DNA from: JAKAXG01 sp035702985
Lineage (GTDB): Bacteria > Actinomycetota > Acidimicrobiia > Acidimicrobiales > Palsa-688
Reading direction: 5' to 3'
DNA length: 64,000 bases
Assembly (NCBI GenBank): GCA_035702985.1
Contig: DASSZD010000115.1
Span: forward strand, 1-64,000
A program made the position numbers and the translations under genes. The notes below the pieces were generated by a model. It saw nothing but the letters and a program-made list of their open reading frames with translations, did not search any database and was not told where the DNA came from. Shown piece by piece: positions 44,746-53,458 of the stretch (position 1 is its first letter; each line of letters opens with the position of its first letter).

Positions 44746-45305
44746 CCGACCTGCTGGCCGACGTCGTCCGGGCGGTGGCCGCCCGCCGCCCGGTCGACGG
44801 GCGCGAGGCCCGGTCCCGGCACCGCATGCTGGTGGCCCTGGGCCGGCTGGAGCGGCCCTTCGAGCGTGACGCCGACCCGACCCACGTGACCGGCTCGGCG
44901 GTGGTCACCGGCCCGGGCGGGGTCCTGCTGCACCTGCACAAGCGGCTGGGGATGTGGCTGCAGCCCGGTGGCCACCTCGAGGCCGGCGAGACCCCGTGGG
45001 AGGCGGCCCGGCGGGAGGCCGAGGAGGAGACAGGCCTGGAGTTCGAGCCGTGGAGCCGGAACCCCCCGCTCGCCCACCTCGATGTCCACCCCGGCGGCTC
45101 GGGCCACACCCATCTGGATCTCCGCTACGTGCTGGTGGTCGCCGGGGACGACACCCCCCGGCCCCCCCAGGGGGAGAGCCAACAGGTCCGCTGGTTCGCC
45201 TGGAACGACGCCGTCGACCGGGCCGATCCCGGCCTGGCCGGCCTGCTGGGGCGGGGTCCGGCCTATGTTCTGTCCTCTGCAACCACGACCGGGGGTCAAC
45301 CATGA
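44742..45305 (+). CDS. Nudix hydrolase
   Basis: A 187-residue Nudix protein. The Nudix box is GHLEAGETPWEAARREAEEE followed by TGLE (about residues 77-100) and fits GX5EX7REUXEEXGU exactly. It hydrolyses a nucleoside diphosphate linked to another moiety; the substrate is not predictable. The GTG overlaps the putA stop (GTGA) and its stop overlaps the next ATG (ATGA). Confidence 0.88.
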   Translation: MTDLLADVVRAVAARRPVDGREARSRHRMLVALGRLERPFERDADPTHVTGSAVVTGPGGVLLHLHKRLGMWLQPGGHLEAGETPWEAARREAEEETGLEFEPWSRNPPLAHLDVHPGGSGHTHLDLRYVLVVAGDDTPRPPQGESQQVRWFAWNDAVDRADPGLAGLLGRGPAYVLSSATTTGGQP

Positions 45306-46444
45306 AAGCGGAAGTGCACGGAACCTGCGACGCACGGTTCGGGACGGTCAGGGACCTTCTGGCCGCCAGCCTGGAGCGGGGCGATGATGTGGGCGCCTCG
45401 GTGGCGGTGACCATCGACGGGGAGCTGGTGGTGGACCTGTGGGGCGGCTGGGCCGACGGGGACCGGACCGTCCCCTGGGAGCGGGACACGATCACCAACG
45501 TGTGGTCGACCACCAAGACCATGACCGCCCTGTGCGCCCTCATGGTGGCCGACGCCGGCCAACTGGACCTCGACGCCCCGGTGTCGCGGTACTGGCCGGA
45601 GTTCGCCGCCGCCGGCAAGGAGGACCGGGTGCTGGTCCGCCACCTGCTGGGCCACACCGCCGGGCTGCCCGGATGGGCGGAGCCCATCACCATCGAGGAC
45701 CTCTACGACTGGGACAAGTGCACCTCGCTGCTGGCCGCCCAGGAGCCGTGGTGGGAGCCGGGGACCGCTTCGGGCTACCACGCCATCACCCAGGGCTACC
45801 TGGTGGGGGAGGTGCTCCGGCGGGTGACCGGCCAGACGGTGGGCCGGTTCTTCCGGTCCGAGGTGGCGGAGCCTCTCGGCGCCGACTTCCACATCGGGCT
45901 TGACCCGGCCGACTTCGGCCGGGTGTCCGACGTGATCCCGCCCCCGCCCATCTCCATCCCCGAGGGCGGGGACCTGCCCCCCATGGCCCTGCGCACCCTG
46001 ATGAACCCGCCGCTCGACGTCAGCGCGGTGTGGACCGAAGGGTGGCGGCGGGCCGAGATCCCCGCCGCCGGCGGCCACGGCAACGCCCGGTCGGTGGCCA
46101 CCGTGCAGGCCATCATGGCCAACGGCGGGACCCTCGGCGGGAAGACGTTCCTGTCCGAGGCCGGCGTCGAACGGGTGCTGGAGGAGCAGGCCGACGGCAT
46201 GGATCTGGTCCTCGGCGTGCCCCTGCGCTTCGGCATGGGATACGGCCTGCCGTCGGAGCTGATGCCCATCAACGAGTCCGGCCGGGCCTGCTACTGGGGC
46301 GGCTACGGCGGCTCGGTGATCGTGGTGGACATGGAGCGGCGGGCCACGTTCGCCTACATGATGAACCGCATGAAGGAGGGCCTGGTCGGCGACGACCGGG
46401 GCCTGTCCCTGGGCCTGGCGGTGATGGCCGGCCTGGCCGCCTGA
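45302..46444 (+). CDS. Beta-lactamase-fold serine hydrolase/esterase
   Basis: A 380-residue class C beta-lactamase-like protein. The SxxK motif is STTK (WSTTKTMTAL, about 76-79), the tyrosine motif is YHAITQG (about 160), and a HGN segment (AAGGHGNARS) takes the KTG position near the end. No signal peptide is present, so it is more likely a cytoplasmic esterase or peptidase of the EstB type than an antibiotic lactamase. It is the last gene of the coupled operon. A short GC-rich palindrome follows the stop before the convergent nitroreductase. Confidence 0.82.
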   Translation: MKAEVHGTCDARFGTVRDLLAASLERGDDVGASVAVTIDGELVVDLWGGWADGDRTVPWERDTITNVWSTTKTMTALCALMVADAGQLDLDAPVSRYWPEFAAAGKEDRVLVRHLLGHTAGLPGWAEPITIEDLYDWDKCTSLLAAQEPWWEPGTASGYHAITQGYLVGEVLRRVTGQTVGRFFRSEVAEPLGADFHIGLDPADFGRVSDVIPPPPISIPEGGDLPPMALRTLMNPPLDVSAVWTEGWRRAEIPAAGGHGNARSVATVQAIMANGGTLGGKTFLSEAGVERVLEEQADGMDLVLGVPLRFGMGYGLPSELMPINESGRACYWGGYGGSVIVVDMERRATFAYMMNRMKEGLVGDDRGLSLGLAVMAGLAA

Positions 46445-46462
46445 CCCGGCCGGGCCGGCCCG

Positions 46463-47167
46463 CTACACCACGATGGTGGGCCGGCCCAGCTCGGGGCCGT
46501 CGAACCCGTCGACCGTCGTGAACTGCTCGGGACCGGCCCGCCGGAGCCGGGTCGGGCGGGGCCCGGCCGGGAAGCCCAGCGCCAGGGCCGCGGCCAGCGC
46601 CCACCCCTCGGGGACGCCGAGCAGGTCCAGCACCTCGGGCTCGCTGCGCACCAGCATGGTGGTGATCACCCCGCCCAGGCCGGCCTCGTGGGCGGCCAGC
46701 AGGATGCTCCAGGCGAACGGGTAGACGGAGGCCCCCCCGACCATGGTGTAGCGGTCGGCGTCGCGGTCCACAGCGGCCAGCCCCCGCAGGTCGGCCAGCA
46801 GGACCAGGAGTACCGGCACCCGGTCCAGGTTCTCGGCCATCCCGCCCGGGTCACCGGCCGGCGGCTTCATCTCCGCCGCCCGGGCCATGGCCTGCACCTC
46901 CCGGTCGCGGTCGGTCAGCGGGGCCCACGGGGTGAGTCCGGCGGCCCGGGCGGCCAGGTACTCGTACCAGCCGACCAGGTACAGGTCCCGGAGCCGCCGC
47001 CGCTTGTCCCGGTCCTTGACCAGCACGAGCCGCCAGGCCTGGCGGTTACCGCCGCTCGGGGCGAAGCGGGCGGCCTCCAGGATGCGGTACACGGTCTCGT
47101 CGGGCACCGGGGCCGGGCTGAAGTCCCGCACCGCGCCGGTGGTCGTCAGGGCCTGGAGCAGATCCAT
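46463..47167 (-). CDS. Nitroreductase family protein
   Basis: A 234-residue FMN-dependent oxidoreductase. Family features are the N-terminal TTGAVRDFSPAPVPDE, AARFAPSGGNRQAWRLVLV (about 32-50) and the helix pair around GGASVYPFAWSILLAAHEAG (about 138-157), ending with EGWALAAALALGFP. It probably uses NAD(P)H to reduce nitro, quinone or ene substrates. It is convergent with the serine hydrolase. Confidence 0.85.
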   Translation of the reverse strand: MDLLQALTTTGAVRDFSPAPVPDETVYRILEAARFAPSGGNRQAWRLVLVKDRDKRRRLRDLYLVGWYEYLAARAAGLTPWAPLTDRDREVQAMARAAEMKPPAGDPGGMAENLDRVPVLLVLLADLRGLAAVDRDADRYTMVGGASVYPFAWSILLAAHEAGLGGVITTMLVRSEPEVLDLLGVPEGWALAAALALGFPAGPRPTRLRRAGPEQFTTVDGFDGPELGRPTIVV

Positions 47168-47175
47168 GAGGGGTC

Positions 47176-47181
47176 ACCCTA
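47176..47181 (-). promoter_or_regulatory. Candidate leaderless promoter (-10 TAGGGT) of the nitroreductase gene
   Basis: On the minus strand TAGGGT ends 8 nt before the ATG at 47167. Confidence 0.45.
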
Positions 47182-47214
47182 AACAACGGCGTCGACGCCC
47201 GAGGATCCCCTCGG

Positions 47215-48003
47215 TCAGGCCGGCGGGGTGACCGGCCGGAGCAGCACCTCCTGCGCCACCGTCGCCAGGTGGGTCCCGTCGGAGGCGAAGACCTGGCCCT
47301 TGGCCAGCCCCCGGGGCGTGCCCAGGCCCTCGCACCGGAAGTCGTGCAACTGCCAGTCGTTCCCGGTCACCGGGTGATGGAACCAGATGGCGTGGTCCAG
47401 GCTGATCCCGCCCCAGTGCCGCCCGGTGACCCCGTCGGCGGCCTGCTGCTGCGAGCGGACGCAGTCGGTGGCCAGGTCGTCGGACATGAACGCCAGGGCG
47501 GCGGCCGCCACCACCGGGTCGTCGGCGGGCGCCCCCGGTACCCGCAACCAGGCGGTGGACCGGCCGTCCACGTCGATGATGTGCCGGCGCTCCATCATCT
47601 TGGCCCAGGAGCCGTCGGCGACCCGGTCGGGGGGCGGCACGTCGGGGAAGGGGGAGGGCTGCAGGTAGCGGTCGGCCGGCGTGGACGAGAAGGACGCCGA
47701 CATGTGGAAGATGGCGCCGCGCGACTGGCGGGCGACCACCGCCCGGGTGACGAAGTTGCGCCCGTTGCGCAGCCGGTCCACGTCGAAACGGATCGGTTCG
47801 TCCGAGTCCCCCCGACGGATGAAGTAGGCGTGCAGGGAGTGGACCCGGTACTGCGGGTCCACGGTGGAGGCCGCCGCGACCAGGGACTGGGCCACGATCT
47901 GCCCCCCGTACAGCCCTCCCCACGGGTAGCTCGGCCCGCGGCCGATCAGCGAGTCGGGGCCCCGCTCCTCCAGGTTCATCATGTCGGGGAAGTCCATGCC
48001 CAC
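47215..48003 (-). CDS. Acyl-CoA thioesterase II (TesB-like, double hot-dog)
   Basis: A 262-residue thioesterase with two hot-dog halves. The first half has YPWGGLYGGQIVAQSLVAA and VHSLHAYFIRRGDSDEP; the second has GGISLDHAIWFHHP and LGTPRGLAKGQVFASDG. The catalytic set is as in TesB: Asp in SLDHAIWF with Thr/Gln in the C-terminal half. The GTG at 48003 is followed two codons later by an ATG that may be the real start. It probably regulates acyl-CoA pools. Confidence 0.85.
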   Translation of the reverse strand: MGMDFPDMMNLEERGPDSLIGRGPSYPWGGLYGGQIVAQSLVAAASTVDPQYRVHSLHAYFIRRGDSDEPIRFDVDRLRNGRNFVTRAVVARQSRGAIFHMSASFSSTPADRYLQPSPFPDVPPPDRVADGSWAKMMERRHIIDVDGRSTAWLRVPGAPADDPVVAAAALAFMSDDLATDCVRSQQQAADGVTGRHWGGISLDHAIWFHHPVTGNDWQLHDFRCEGLGTPRGLAKGQVFASDGTHLATVAQEVLLRPVTPPA

Positions 48004-48022
48004 AGTCTGTTGGCCGGGGTCG

Positions 48023-49168
48023 TCAGCCGCCAGAAACCACCACCTCGGCCCCGGCCGGTGGGGCCGGGTCGTCGCGGTTCTCCAGCCAGCGGTGGGGGAG
48101 GGCGACCGGGCGGGGGCCGTCGGTGTGCCCGCGGGGGAGGCGGGCGGACTCCTCCGTGCGGGTCAGGGCCGGGTCCAGGCCGGCCAGCCGGTCCTCCAGC
48201 TCGGCCAGGCTGGCCACCTGGTTGAGGTCCCGGCGGACGGCCGAGCCGACCGGGAAACCGGTCAGGTACCAGCCGGTGTGCTTGCGGAAGTCCCGCACCC
48301 CTCCCGGTCCACCGTGGTAGGCGACGAGGAGCCGGGCGTGGCGGAGCATGACCGCCGCCACCCGCCCCAGATCCGGATGCCACGACGGTGGCCGCTCCGC
48401 CCGGCCCCCGCCGGGGCCGGCCGCCCGGTAGGCCGCCTCCAGGTCGGCGAACAGCCAGGGCCGCCCCAGGCAGCCCCGCCCGATCACCACGCCGTCGCAA
48501 CCGGTGCGCCGCTGCATCTCGATGGCGTCGGCCGCCTCCCAGATGTCGCCGTTGCCCAGCACCGGGATGGACCCGACCGCCTCCTTGAGCCGGCCGATGG
48601 CCTCCCAGCGGGCGGTGCCCGAGTACCGCTGCTCGGCGGTGCGGGCGTGGAGGGTGACGGCGGCCGCCCCTTCCTCCTCGGCGATGACGCCGGCCTCCAC
48701 GGCCGTCTCGGTGGCGTCGTCGAGGCCCATACGCATCTTGACCGTGACCGGTACCCCGCCCTCCCGGTCGGCGGCCCGGGTGGCGGCACCGACCACCCGG
48801 CGGTACAGCACCGGATGGGCGGGCAGGGCCGCCCCGCCGCCCTTGCGGGTCACCTTGGGGGCCGGGCAGCCGAAATTCAGGTCGATGTGGTCCACCCCCA
48901 CCTCGCCGACCAGGAAGCGCACCGCGGCGTCCATCACCGCCGGGTCCACCCCGTACAACTGCACGCTGTGGGGCTTCTCGCCCGGGCCGGGGGCGACCAT
49001 CCGCATGGTCTTGTCGTTGCGTTCGATCACCGCCCGGGCGGTGATCATCTCGCTCACGAAGATGGCGGGCCCGAACTCCCGGCACAGCTGGCGGAAGGCC
49101 GGGTTGGTGACACCGGCCATGGGGGCCAGCACCACCGGCGGGTCCACCGCCAGGGTGCCGATCTTCAT
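48023..49168 (-). CDS. dus: tRNA-dihydrouridine synthase
   Basis: A 381-residue FMN enzyme that reduces uridine to dihydrouridine in the tRNA D-loop. It begins KIGTLAVDPPVVLAPMAGVT, with the catalytic C101 in NFGCPAPKVTRKGGG, KMRMGLDD, the LHARTAEQRYSG segment and the IGRGCLGRPW phosphate-binding end. The ATG overlaps the maf stop (ATGA), so the two are coupled. A DusB-type assignment is likely, but the specific position modified is not certain. Confidence 0.92.
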   Translation of the reverse strand: MKIGTLAVDPPVVLAPMAGVTNPAFRQLCREFGPAIFVSEMITARAVIERNDKTMRMVAPGPGEKPHSVQLYGVDPAVMDAAVRFLVGEVGVDHIDLNFGCPAPKVTRKGGGAALPAHPVLYRRVVGAATRAADREGGVPVTVKMRMGLDDATETAVEAGVIAEEEGAAAVTLHARTAEQRYSGTARWEAIGRLKEAVGSIPVLGNGDIWEAADAIEMQRRTGCDGVVIGRGCLGRPWLFADLEAAYRAAGPGGGRAERPPSWHPDLGRVAAVMLRHARLLVAYHGGPGGVRDFRKHTGWYLTGFPVGSAVRRDLNQVASLAELEDRLAGLDPALTRTEESARLPRGHTDGPRPVALPHRWLENRDDPAPPAGAEVVVSGG

Positions 49169-49764
49169 GACCACAGGTCCACCAGGTCGGTGCCGAGCCG
49201 GTTCAGCAGCCGGCGCAGGACGGGCAGCGAGATGCCGGTGACGGTTCCGTAATTGCCCTCGATGGCATCGATCCACGGCGCCGAGCGGCCCTCCAGGGTG
49301 AAGGGCCCGGCGACCTGCAGGGACTCGGGGGTGCGGGAGTAGGCGGCGATCTCGGCGTCGGTCGGCCGCCCGAAGTGCACCACCGCGGTGTCGGCCTCGG
49401 CGGCGTCACCGCCGGTGGCCAGGTCCAGCACGAAATGACCGGTGTGCAGGAGGCCCCGGGAGCCGCGCAGGCGCTTCCACCGCTCCACCACCTCCTCGGC
49501 GGAGCCGGCCTTGCTCCACGCCTGCCCGTCGAACTCGAGCATGGAGTCGCACGCCACGATGAGCGGGGCCGGCCCCGACCCGATCTGCTGGGCCACCGCC
49601 CGGCCCTTGCGCCGGGCCAGCTCGACCACCGCCCGGGCCGGGTCCAGGTGGTCGACGCCGTCCTCGGCGACGTGGCTGACCAGGACCTCCGGGCGCAGCC
49701 CGGCGGACTCGAGCAGGAAGCGACGGGCCGGCGACGCCGACGCCAGGATGAGCCGGCGGGTCAA
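49165..49764 (-). CDS. maf: Maf nucleotide pyrophosphatase
   Basis: A 199-residue Maf/HAM1-type pyrophosphatase that removes aberrant nucleotides (dTTP, UTP or modified NTPs). The N-terminal signature RLILASASPARRFLLESAGL is at 4-23, with ARRKGRAVA, CDSMLEFDG and the C-terminal YGTVTGISLPVL. The TTG start follows the Zn-ribbon gene's stop by 22 nt. It is coupled to dus downstream. Confidence 0.92.
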   Translation of the reverse strand: MTRRLILASASPARRFLLESAGLRPEVLVSHVAEDGVDHLDPARAVVELARRKGRAVAQQIGSGPAPLIVACDSMLEFDGQAWSKAGSAEEVVERWKRLRGSRGLLHTGHFVLDLATGGDAAEADTAVVHFGRPTDAEIAAYSRTPESLQVAGPFTLEGRSAPWIDAIEGNYGTVTGISLPVLRRLLNRLGTDLVDLWS

Positions 49765-49786
49765 CTCAGCCGTCCCGGACGGGTGG

Positions 49787-50011
49787 TCAGTCCTTGGTCG
49801 CCACGTGGTTGGGCACCACGTGCATGGCCGGCTCGAAGCGGGTGGCCGCCACCTCCACCTCGGCCGCCCCGCCGCCGGCCCGGTCGAACGCCGCGCTGAG
49901 CTGCGACCGGCACGGCGTGCACGGCCCCCAGAACCGCTCCGTCACCGTCGCCCCGCAGCGGGGGCAGTCGAACGGGTCCAGCGGTTCGTCGGCGGGGGCG
50001 GATCCGGTCAT
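49787..50011 (-). CDS. Small zinc-ribbon protein
   Basis: A 74-residue protein with one treble-clef or ribbon site: CPRC at about 16-19 and CTPC at about 31-34 with 11 residues between, expected to hold one zinc. It is otherwise acidic and rich in alanine. It precedes maf and dus on the same strand, which suggests an RNA or nucleotide-related role. Function unknown; coding status is supported by the paired CxxC motifs and operon position. Confidence 0.7.
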   Translation of the reverse strand: MTGSAPADEPLDPFDCPRCGATVTERFWGPCTPCRSQLSAAFDRAGGGAAEVEVAATRFEPAMHVVPNHVATKD

Positions 50012-50089
50012 GGTCGCCGCCCACGCTACCTGCCCGGCGGGATCCGACGGCGGTCGGGCCGGCCGGCCGGAGGCGGGATCCGATCCGGG

Positions 50090-51163
50090 TCAGTGCAGGC
50101 CGAGGGCGGCGGAGCAGGCCGGCCACTGACCCCAGCCGGACTGGGCCTGCAGGCGCTGAGCGGCCTGGTCCTGCATGGCCGGCGGTTCCAGGTCGGGCCG
50201 CCCCGGATATCCCATCCCGGTCCAGGTGGACGGGCTGAACTGGTAGGCCCCGTAGAAGCCGTTGCCGGTGTTGGCCTGGTAGTTGTCCCCCGACTCGCAC
50301 TGGCGCAGCTGCAACCACACCCCGCCGGCGCCGCCCCCGGTGGAGGCCGGCGCCGGGGTGGGGGCCGGGGTCGGTGCCACGACCGTGCGCACCACGCTGA
50401 TCAGGCCGTCGTTGACCGGCAGGCCCTGGGTGGGCGGCGCCGGGCTGGGGGGAGGGGCGGGGGCCGCCGGCCGGGCGGCCGTGGCGGCCTGGGCCGCGGC
50501 CTGGGCGGCCGCCGCCCGGGCGGCCTCGGCGGCGGCCTGGGCGGCGATCAGCTGGTTCAAGCGGCCCTGGACCTGCTGGAGCTGGGTCTGGACCGCCGAC
50601 GCCTGGGTCAGGGCCTGGTTGCGGGCGGAGTCGGTGCTGGCGACCGCCTGGGAGGCGGCCCGCTCCTCGGTGGCCAGGGCGGACTCGGCCGACGCCAGCT
50701 GCGCCGCCTGGGTCCGGTAGCGGTCGACGGTATTGGAGATGTCGCCGGCGGCCACCTGCAGGTACTCGGCCCTGACCACCGGGTCGCCGGTGGCCGAGTG
50801 GGTGCCCACCACGTTGGTGGGCTCCACCGTGGCGCCGGTGTAGCCCAGGATGGCCTCCTGGCGGAGGGTGCGCCGGGTGGCGTCCACCCGGCCCTGCAGG
50901 GCGGCCAGCTGGGCCTTGTCGGAAGCCACCTGCTGGGCCAGGACCCCGGCCCGGGTGTTGGCCTCCTGGTAGGCGAGGGTCAGCTGTCGGATCCGCCCGG
51001 CGCTGGCCACCACCTGGGCCTGCAGGGCGCTGACCTGCGCTTTTGCCGTTCCGATCTGATCGGCGCCGGCGGCCGGGGCCACCGGGTAGACGGACGCGCC
51101 GAGCGAGACAACGGCGACGCTCAGGCCGGCCATCGTCCGCTTCGCGAGACCGACTCCGACCAT
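50090..51163 (-). CDS. Secreted coiled-coil Rpf-type transglycosylase
   Basis: A 357-residue exported protein. The signal peptide is about residues 1-36 (ending APAAGA). A long coiled coil follows (about 37-220, AQVSALQAQVVASAGRIRQL, then SALATEERAASQAVAST), then an Ala/Pro hinge (about 220-275). The C-terminal Rpf domain has its catalytic Glu in LRQCESGDNY and the GNGFYGAYQFSPSTW signature. The coiled-coil plus hydrolase layout recalls RipA/PcsB-type division hydrolases, in which the coil is regulated by a membrane partner. The start is uncertain: ATG 51163 is chosen by signal-peptide fit, though TAACGT and in-frame TTG and GTG lie upstream. Confidence 0.83.
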   Translation of the reverse strand: MVGVGLAKRTMAGLSVAVVSLGASVYPVAPAAGADQIGTAKAQVSALQAQVVASAGRIRQLTLAYQEANTRAGVLAQQVASDKAQLAALQGRVDATRRTLRQEAILGYTGATVEPTNVVGTHSATGDPVVRAEYLQVAAGDISNTVDRYRTQAAQLASAESALATEERAASQAVASTDSARNQALTQASAVQTQLQQVQGRLNQLIAAQAAAEAARAAAAQAAAQAATAARPAAPAPPPSPAPPTQGLPVNDGLISVVRTVVAPTPAPTPAPASTGGGAGGVWLQLRQCESGDNYQANTGNGFYGAYQFSPSTWTGMGYPGRPDLEPPAMQDQAAQRLQAQSGWGQWPACSAALGLH

Positions 51164-51326
51164 CCCGATCGAGGAGTTGGCTCGCACAAGCTCCGCAAGG
51201 CGAAACAAGACGAGGGGTGACGTTAGTCGGCGGTCGGCGGCCACCAAAAGGTGCAGACCCGCTTTCGCCACTTTCCGTGGCGGTTCGGGTGCGGAATGCG
51301 GCGTAGCGGGGGCGGCCGGCACGACC

Positions 51327-51332
51327 TACCGT
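51327..51332 (+). promoter_or_regulatory. Candidate leaderless promoter (-10 TACCGT)
   Basis: TACCGT ends 6 nt before the GTG at 51339 and supports that start. Confidence 0.45.
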
Positions 51333-51338
51333 GCTCGG

Positions 51339-52532
51339 GTGGACGATCTTCCGACCGGAACCCCCCCGGCCCGCCGAATGCCGTACCTGGCGGCGCGCCT
51401 GCAGGGGCTGGGCACCACGATCTTCGCCGAGATGTCGGCCCTGGCCGCCGCCACCGGGTCGATCAACCTGGGGCAGGGCTTCCCCGACACCGACGGGCCC
51501 GCCGAGGTGGCCGAGGCCGCCATCCGGGCCATCCGCGACGGCGCCAACCAGTACCCGCCCGGCCCGGGTACCGCCGAGCTCAGGCAGGCCATCTCCGAGC
51601 ACCAGAAGCGGTTCTACGGCATCGAGGTCGACCCCGACACCGCCGTGCTGGTGACGGCCGGGGCCACCGAGGCCGTCACCGCCGCCGTCCTGGCCCTGTG
51701 CGAGACCGGCGACGAGGTGCTGACGTTCGAGCCGTTCTACGACTCGTACACCGCGGCCATCGCCCTGGCCGGGGCCCAGCGCCGGGCCGTGCCCCTGCAG
51801 CCGCCGGACTGGTCGTTCGATCCGGCCCAGCTGGCCGCCGCCGTCACCCCCCGGACCCGGCTGCTCCTGCTCAACACCCCCCACAACCCGACCGGCAAGG
51901 TGTTCTCCGTCGAGGAGCTCGACGCCATCGCCCGTATCTGCGTGGACAACGACCTGATCGTGGTGACCGACGAGGTGTACGAGCACCTGGTCTTCGACGG
52001 CCAGCACGTGCCGCTGGCCACCCGGCCTGGGATGGCGGAGCGCACCCTGACCGTGTCCAGCGCCGGCAAGACCTTCTCCTTCACCGGCTGGAAGGTCGGC
52101 TGGGTGACCGGCCCGCCCGCCCTGGTGGCGGCGGTGCGCACGGTGAAGCAGTTCCTGACCTACGTCAACGGGGCACCGTTCCAGCCGGCGGTGGCCCTGG
52201 GGTTGCGCCTACCGGACGCCTTCTTCGCATCGGCGGCGTGGTCGCTGCGGGAGAAACGCGACCGCCTGTGCGCCGGGCTGTTCGCCGCCGGCTTCGCCGT
52301 GCACGTGCCCGCCGCGACGTACTTCGTGGTGGTCGACACCGGTCCCCTCGGGTACCTGGACGGGGCCGGGCTGTGCCGGGACCTGCCGGCCCGCTGCGGC
52401 GTGGTGGCGGTGCCCGCCGCCGCCTTCTACTCCGACCCGCGGGCGCCGACACCGCTGGTGCGCTTCGCTTTCTGCAAGAAGCCGGACATCCTCGACGAGG
52501 CCGTCCGGCGCCTGGCCGGGCTGCGTCCCTGA
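51339..52532 (+). CDS. PLP-dependent aminotransferase class I/II
   Basis: A 397-residue fold-type I aminotransferase. The N-terminal GTTIFAEMSALAAATGSINL, the NQYPPGPG segment, NTPHNPTGK and the PLP lysine in SSAGKTFSFTGWKVGW (about 232-247) are present, with the C-terminal arginine in LVRFAFCK. This branch includes kynurenine/glutamine-type transaminases and the actinobacterial N-succinyl-diaminopimelate aminotransferase (DapC), so lysine/peptidoglycan precursor synthesis is one option. The start is the GTG supported by the TACCGT box; the ATG at 51378 is an alternative. Confidence 0.86.
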   Translation: MDDLPTGTPPARRMPYLAARLQGLGTTIFAEMSALAAATGSINLGQGFPDTDGPAEVAEAAIRAIRDGANQYPPGPGTAELRQAISEHQKRFYGIEVDPDTAVLVTAGATEAVTAAVLALCETGDEVLTFEPFYDSYTAAIALAGAQRRAVPLQPPDWSFDPAQLAAAVTPRTRLLLLNTPHNPTGKVFSVEELDAIARICVDNDLIVVTDEVYEHLVFDGQHVPLATRPGMAERTLTVSSAGKTFSFTGWKVGWVTGPPALVAAVRTVKQFLTYVNGAPFQPAVALGLRLPDAFFASAAWSLREKRDRLCAGLFAAGFAVHVPAATYFVVVDTGPLGYLDGAGLCRDLPARCGVVAVPAAAFYSDPRAPTPLVRFAFCKKPDILDEAVRRLAGLRP

Positions 52533-52603
52533 CCGGCCCGCGGCCCGAGCGGCTAGGTTCGCCTCTTCCGGAGGCCGCGACGGCCGGGCACGGAGGGAGA
52601 AGA

Positions 52604-53383
52604 GTGGCTCAGCAGTTCGGTGACGTCAGCGTGGAGCTCGGTGACGACTTCGTGGCCGAGGTGGAGATCCACCGCCCTCCCAACAACTTCTTCGACGCGA
52701 CCCTCATCCGCAGCCTGGCCGACGCCTACGAGGCGGTGGCCGCCGGCTCCGGCCGGGCCGTGGTCCTCTGCTCGGAAGGCAAGCACTTCTGCGCCGGCGC
52801 CGACTTCCACAACGAGAGCGACGCCGAGTCGCTGCCGGAGGAGGGGGCGGCCAGCCTCTACCACGAGGCCGTCCGGCTGTTCCGGGCCCCGTTGCCCGTC
52901 GTGGCCGCGGTGCAGGGGGCGGCCATCGGCGGCGGCCTGGGGGTGGCCTGCTCCGCCGATTTCCGGGTGGCCGCCCCGGAGGCCCGCTTCGCCGCCAACT
53001 TCGCCCGCCTGGGTTTCCACCAGGGCTTCGGGCTGAGCGTCACCCTGGCGCCGATCGTCGGCCAGCAATTCGCCCTCGAGATGCTCTACACCGGCCGGCG
53101 GGTGCCGGGGGAGGAGGCCTTCCAGCGGGGCCTGTGCGACCGGCTGGTCGACCTGGCCGACGTGCGCCGCGAGGCCCGGGCGCTGGCCGCCGAGATCGCC
53201 GGGTCGGCCCCCCTGGCCGTGCGGTCCATCCGCCAGACCATGCGCGGCCACCTGGCCGACGAGGTGGCCCGCGTAACCGAGCGGGAGGACGCCGAGCAGG
53301 TCCGCCTGCGGGTCACCGAGGACTTTGCCGAGGGGACCCGCGCCAGCCTGGAGCGGCGCACCCCCGACTTCAAGGGGCGCTGA
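52604..53383 (+). CDS. Crotonase-family protein lacking both catalytic glutamates
   Basis: A 259-residue crotonase. The oxyanion-hole motifs are HFCAGADF and AAIGGGLGVACSADFRV. At the positions of the two hydratase glutamates (E in GGGxE and E in QPE of the rat enzyme) it has Gly and Asn (GGGLG, AANFARLGFHQG), so it should not be a classical enoyl-CoA hydratase; another acyl-CoA reaction (isomerase, hydrolase or carboxy-lyase type) is more likely. GGAGGGAG precedes the GTG start. A TAGGTT box about 45 nt upstream may be its -10. Confidence 0.85.
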   Translation: MAQQFGDVSVELGDDFVAEVEIHRPPNNFFDATLIRSLADAYEAVAAGSGRAVVLCSEGKHFCAGADFHNESDAESLPEEGAASLYHEAVRLFRAPLPVVAAVQGAAIGGGLGVACSADFRVAAPEARFAANFARLGFHQGFGLSVTLAPIVGQQFALEMLYTGRRVPGEEAFQRGLCDRLVDLADVRREARALAAEIAGSAPLAVRSIRQTMRGHLADEVARVTEREDAEQVRLRVTEDFAEGTRASLERRTPDFKGR

Positions 53384-53458
53384 ACCCTCCGGGTCGGCCA
53401 TGGCCGGCGCAGTCCTGCTGCCAGGGCCGGTTCCCCGGCCGGCTCGCCGGAGGGACCG

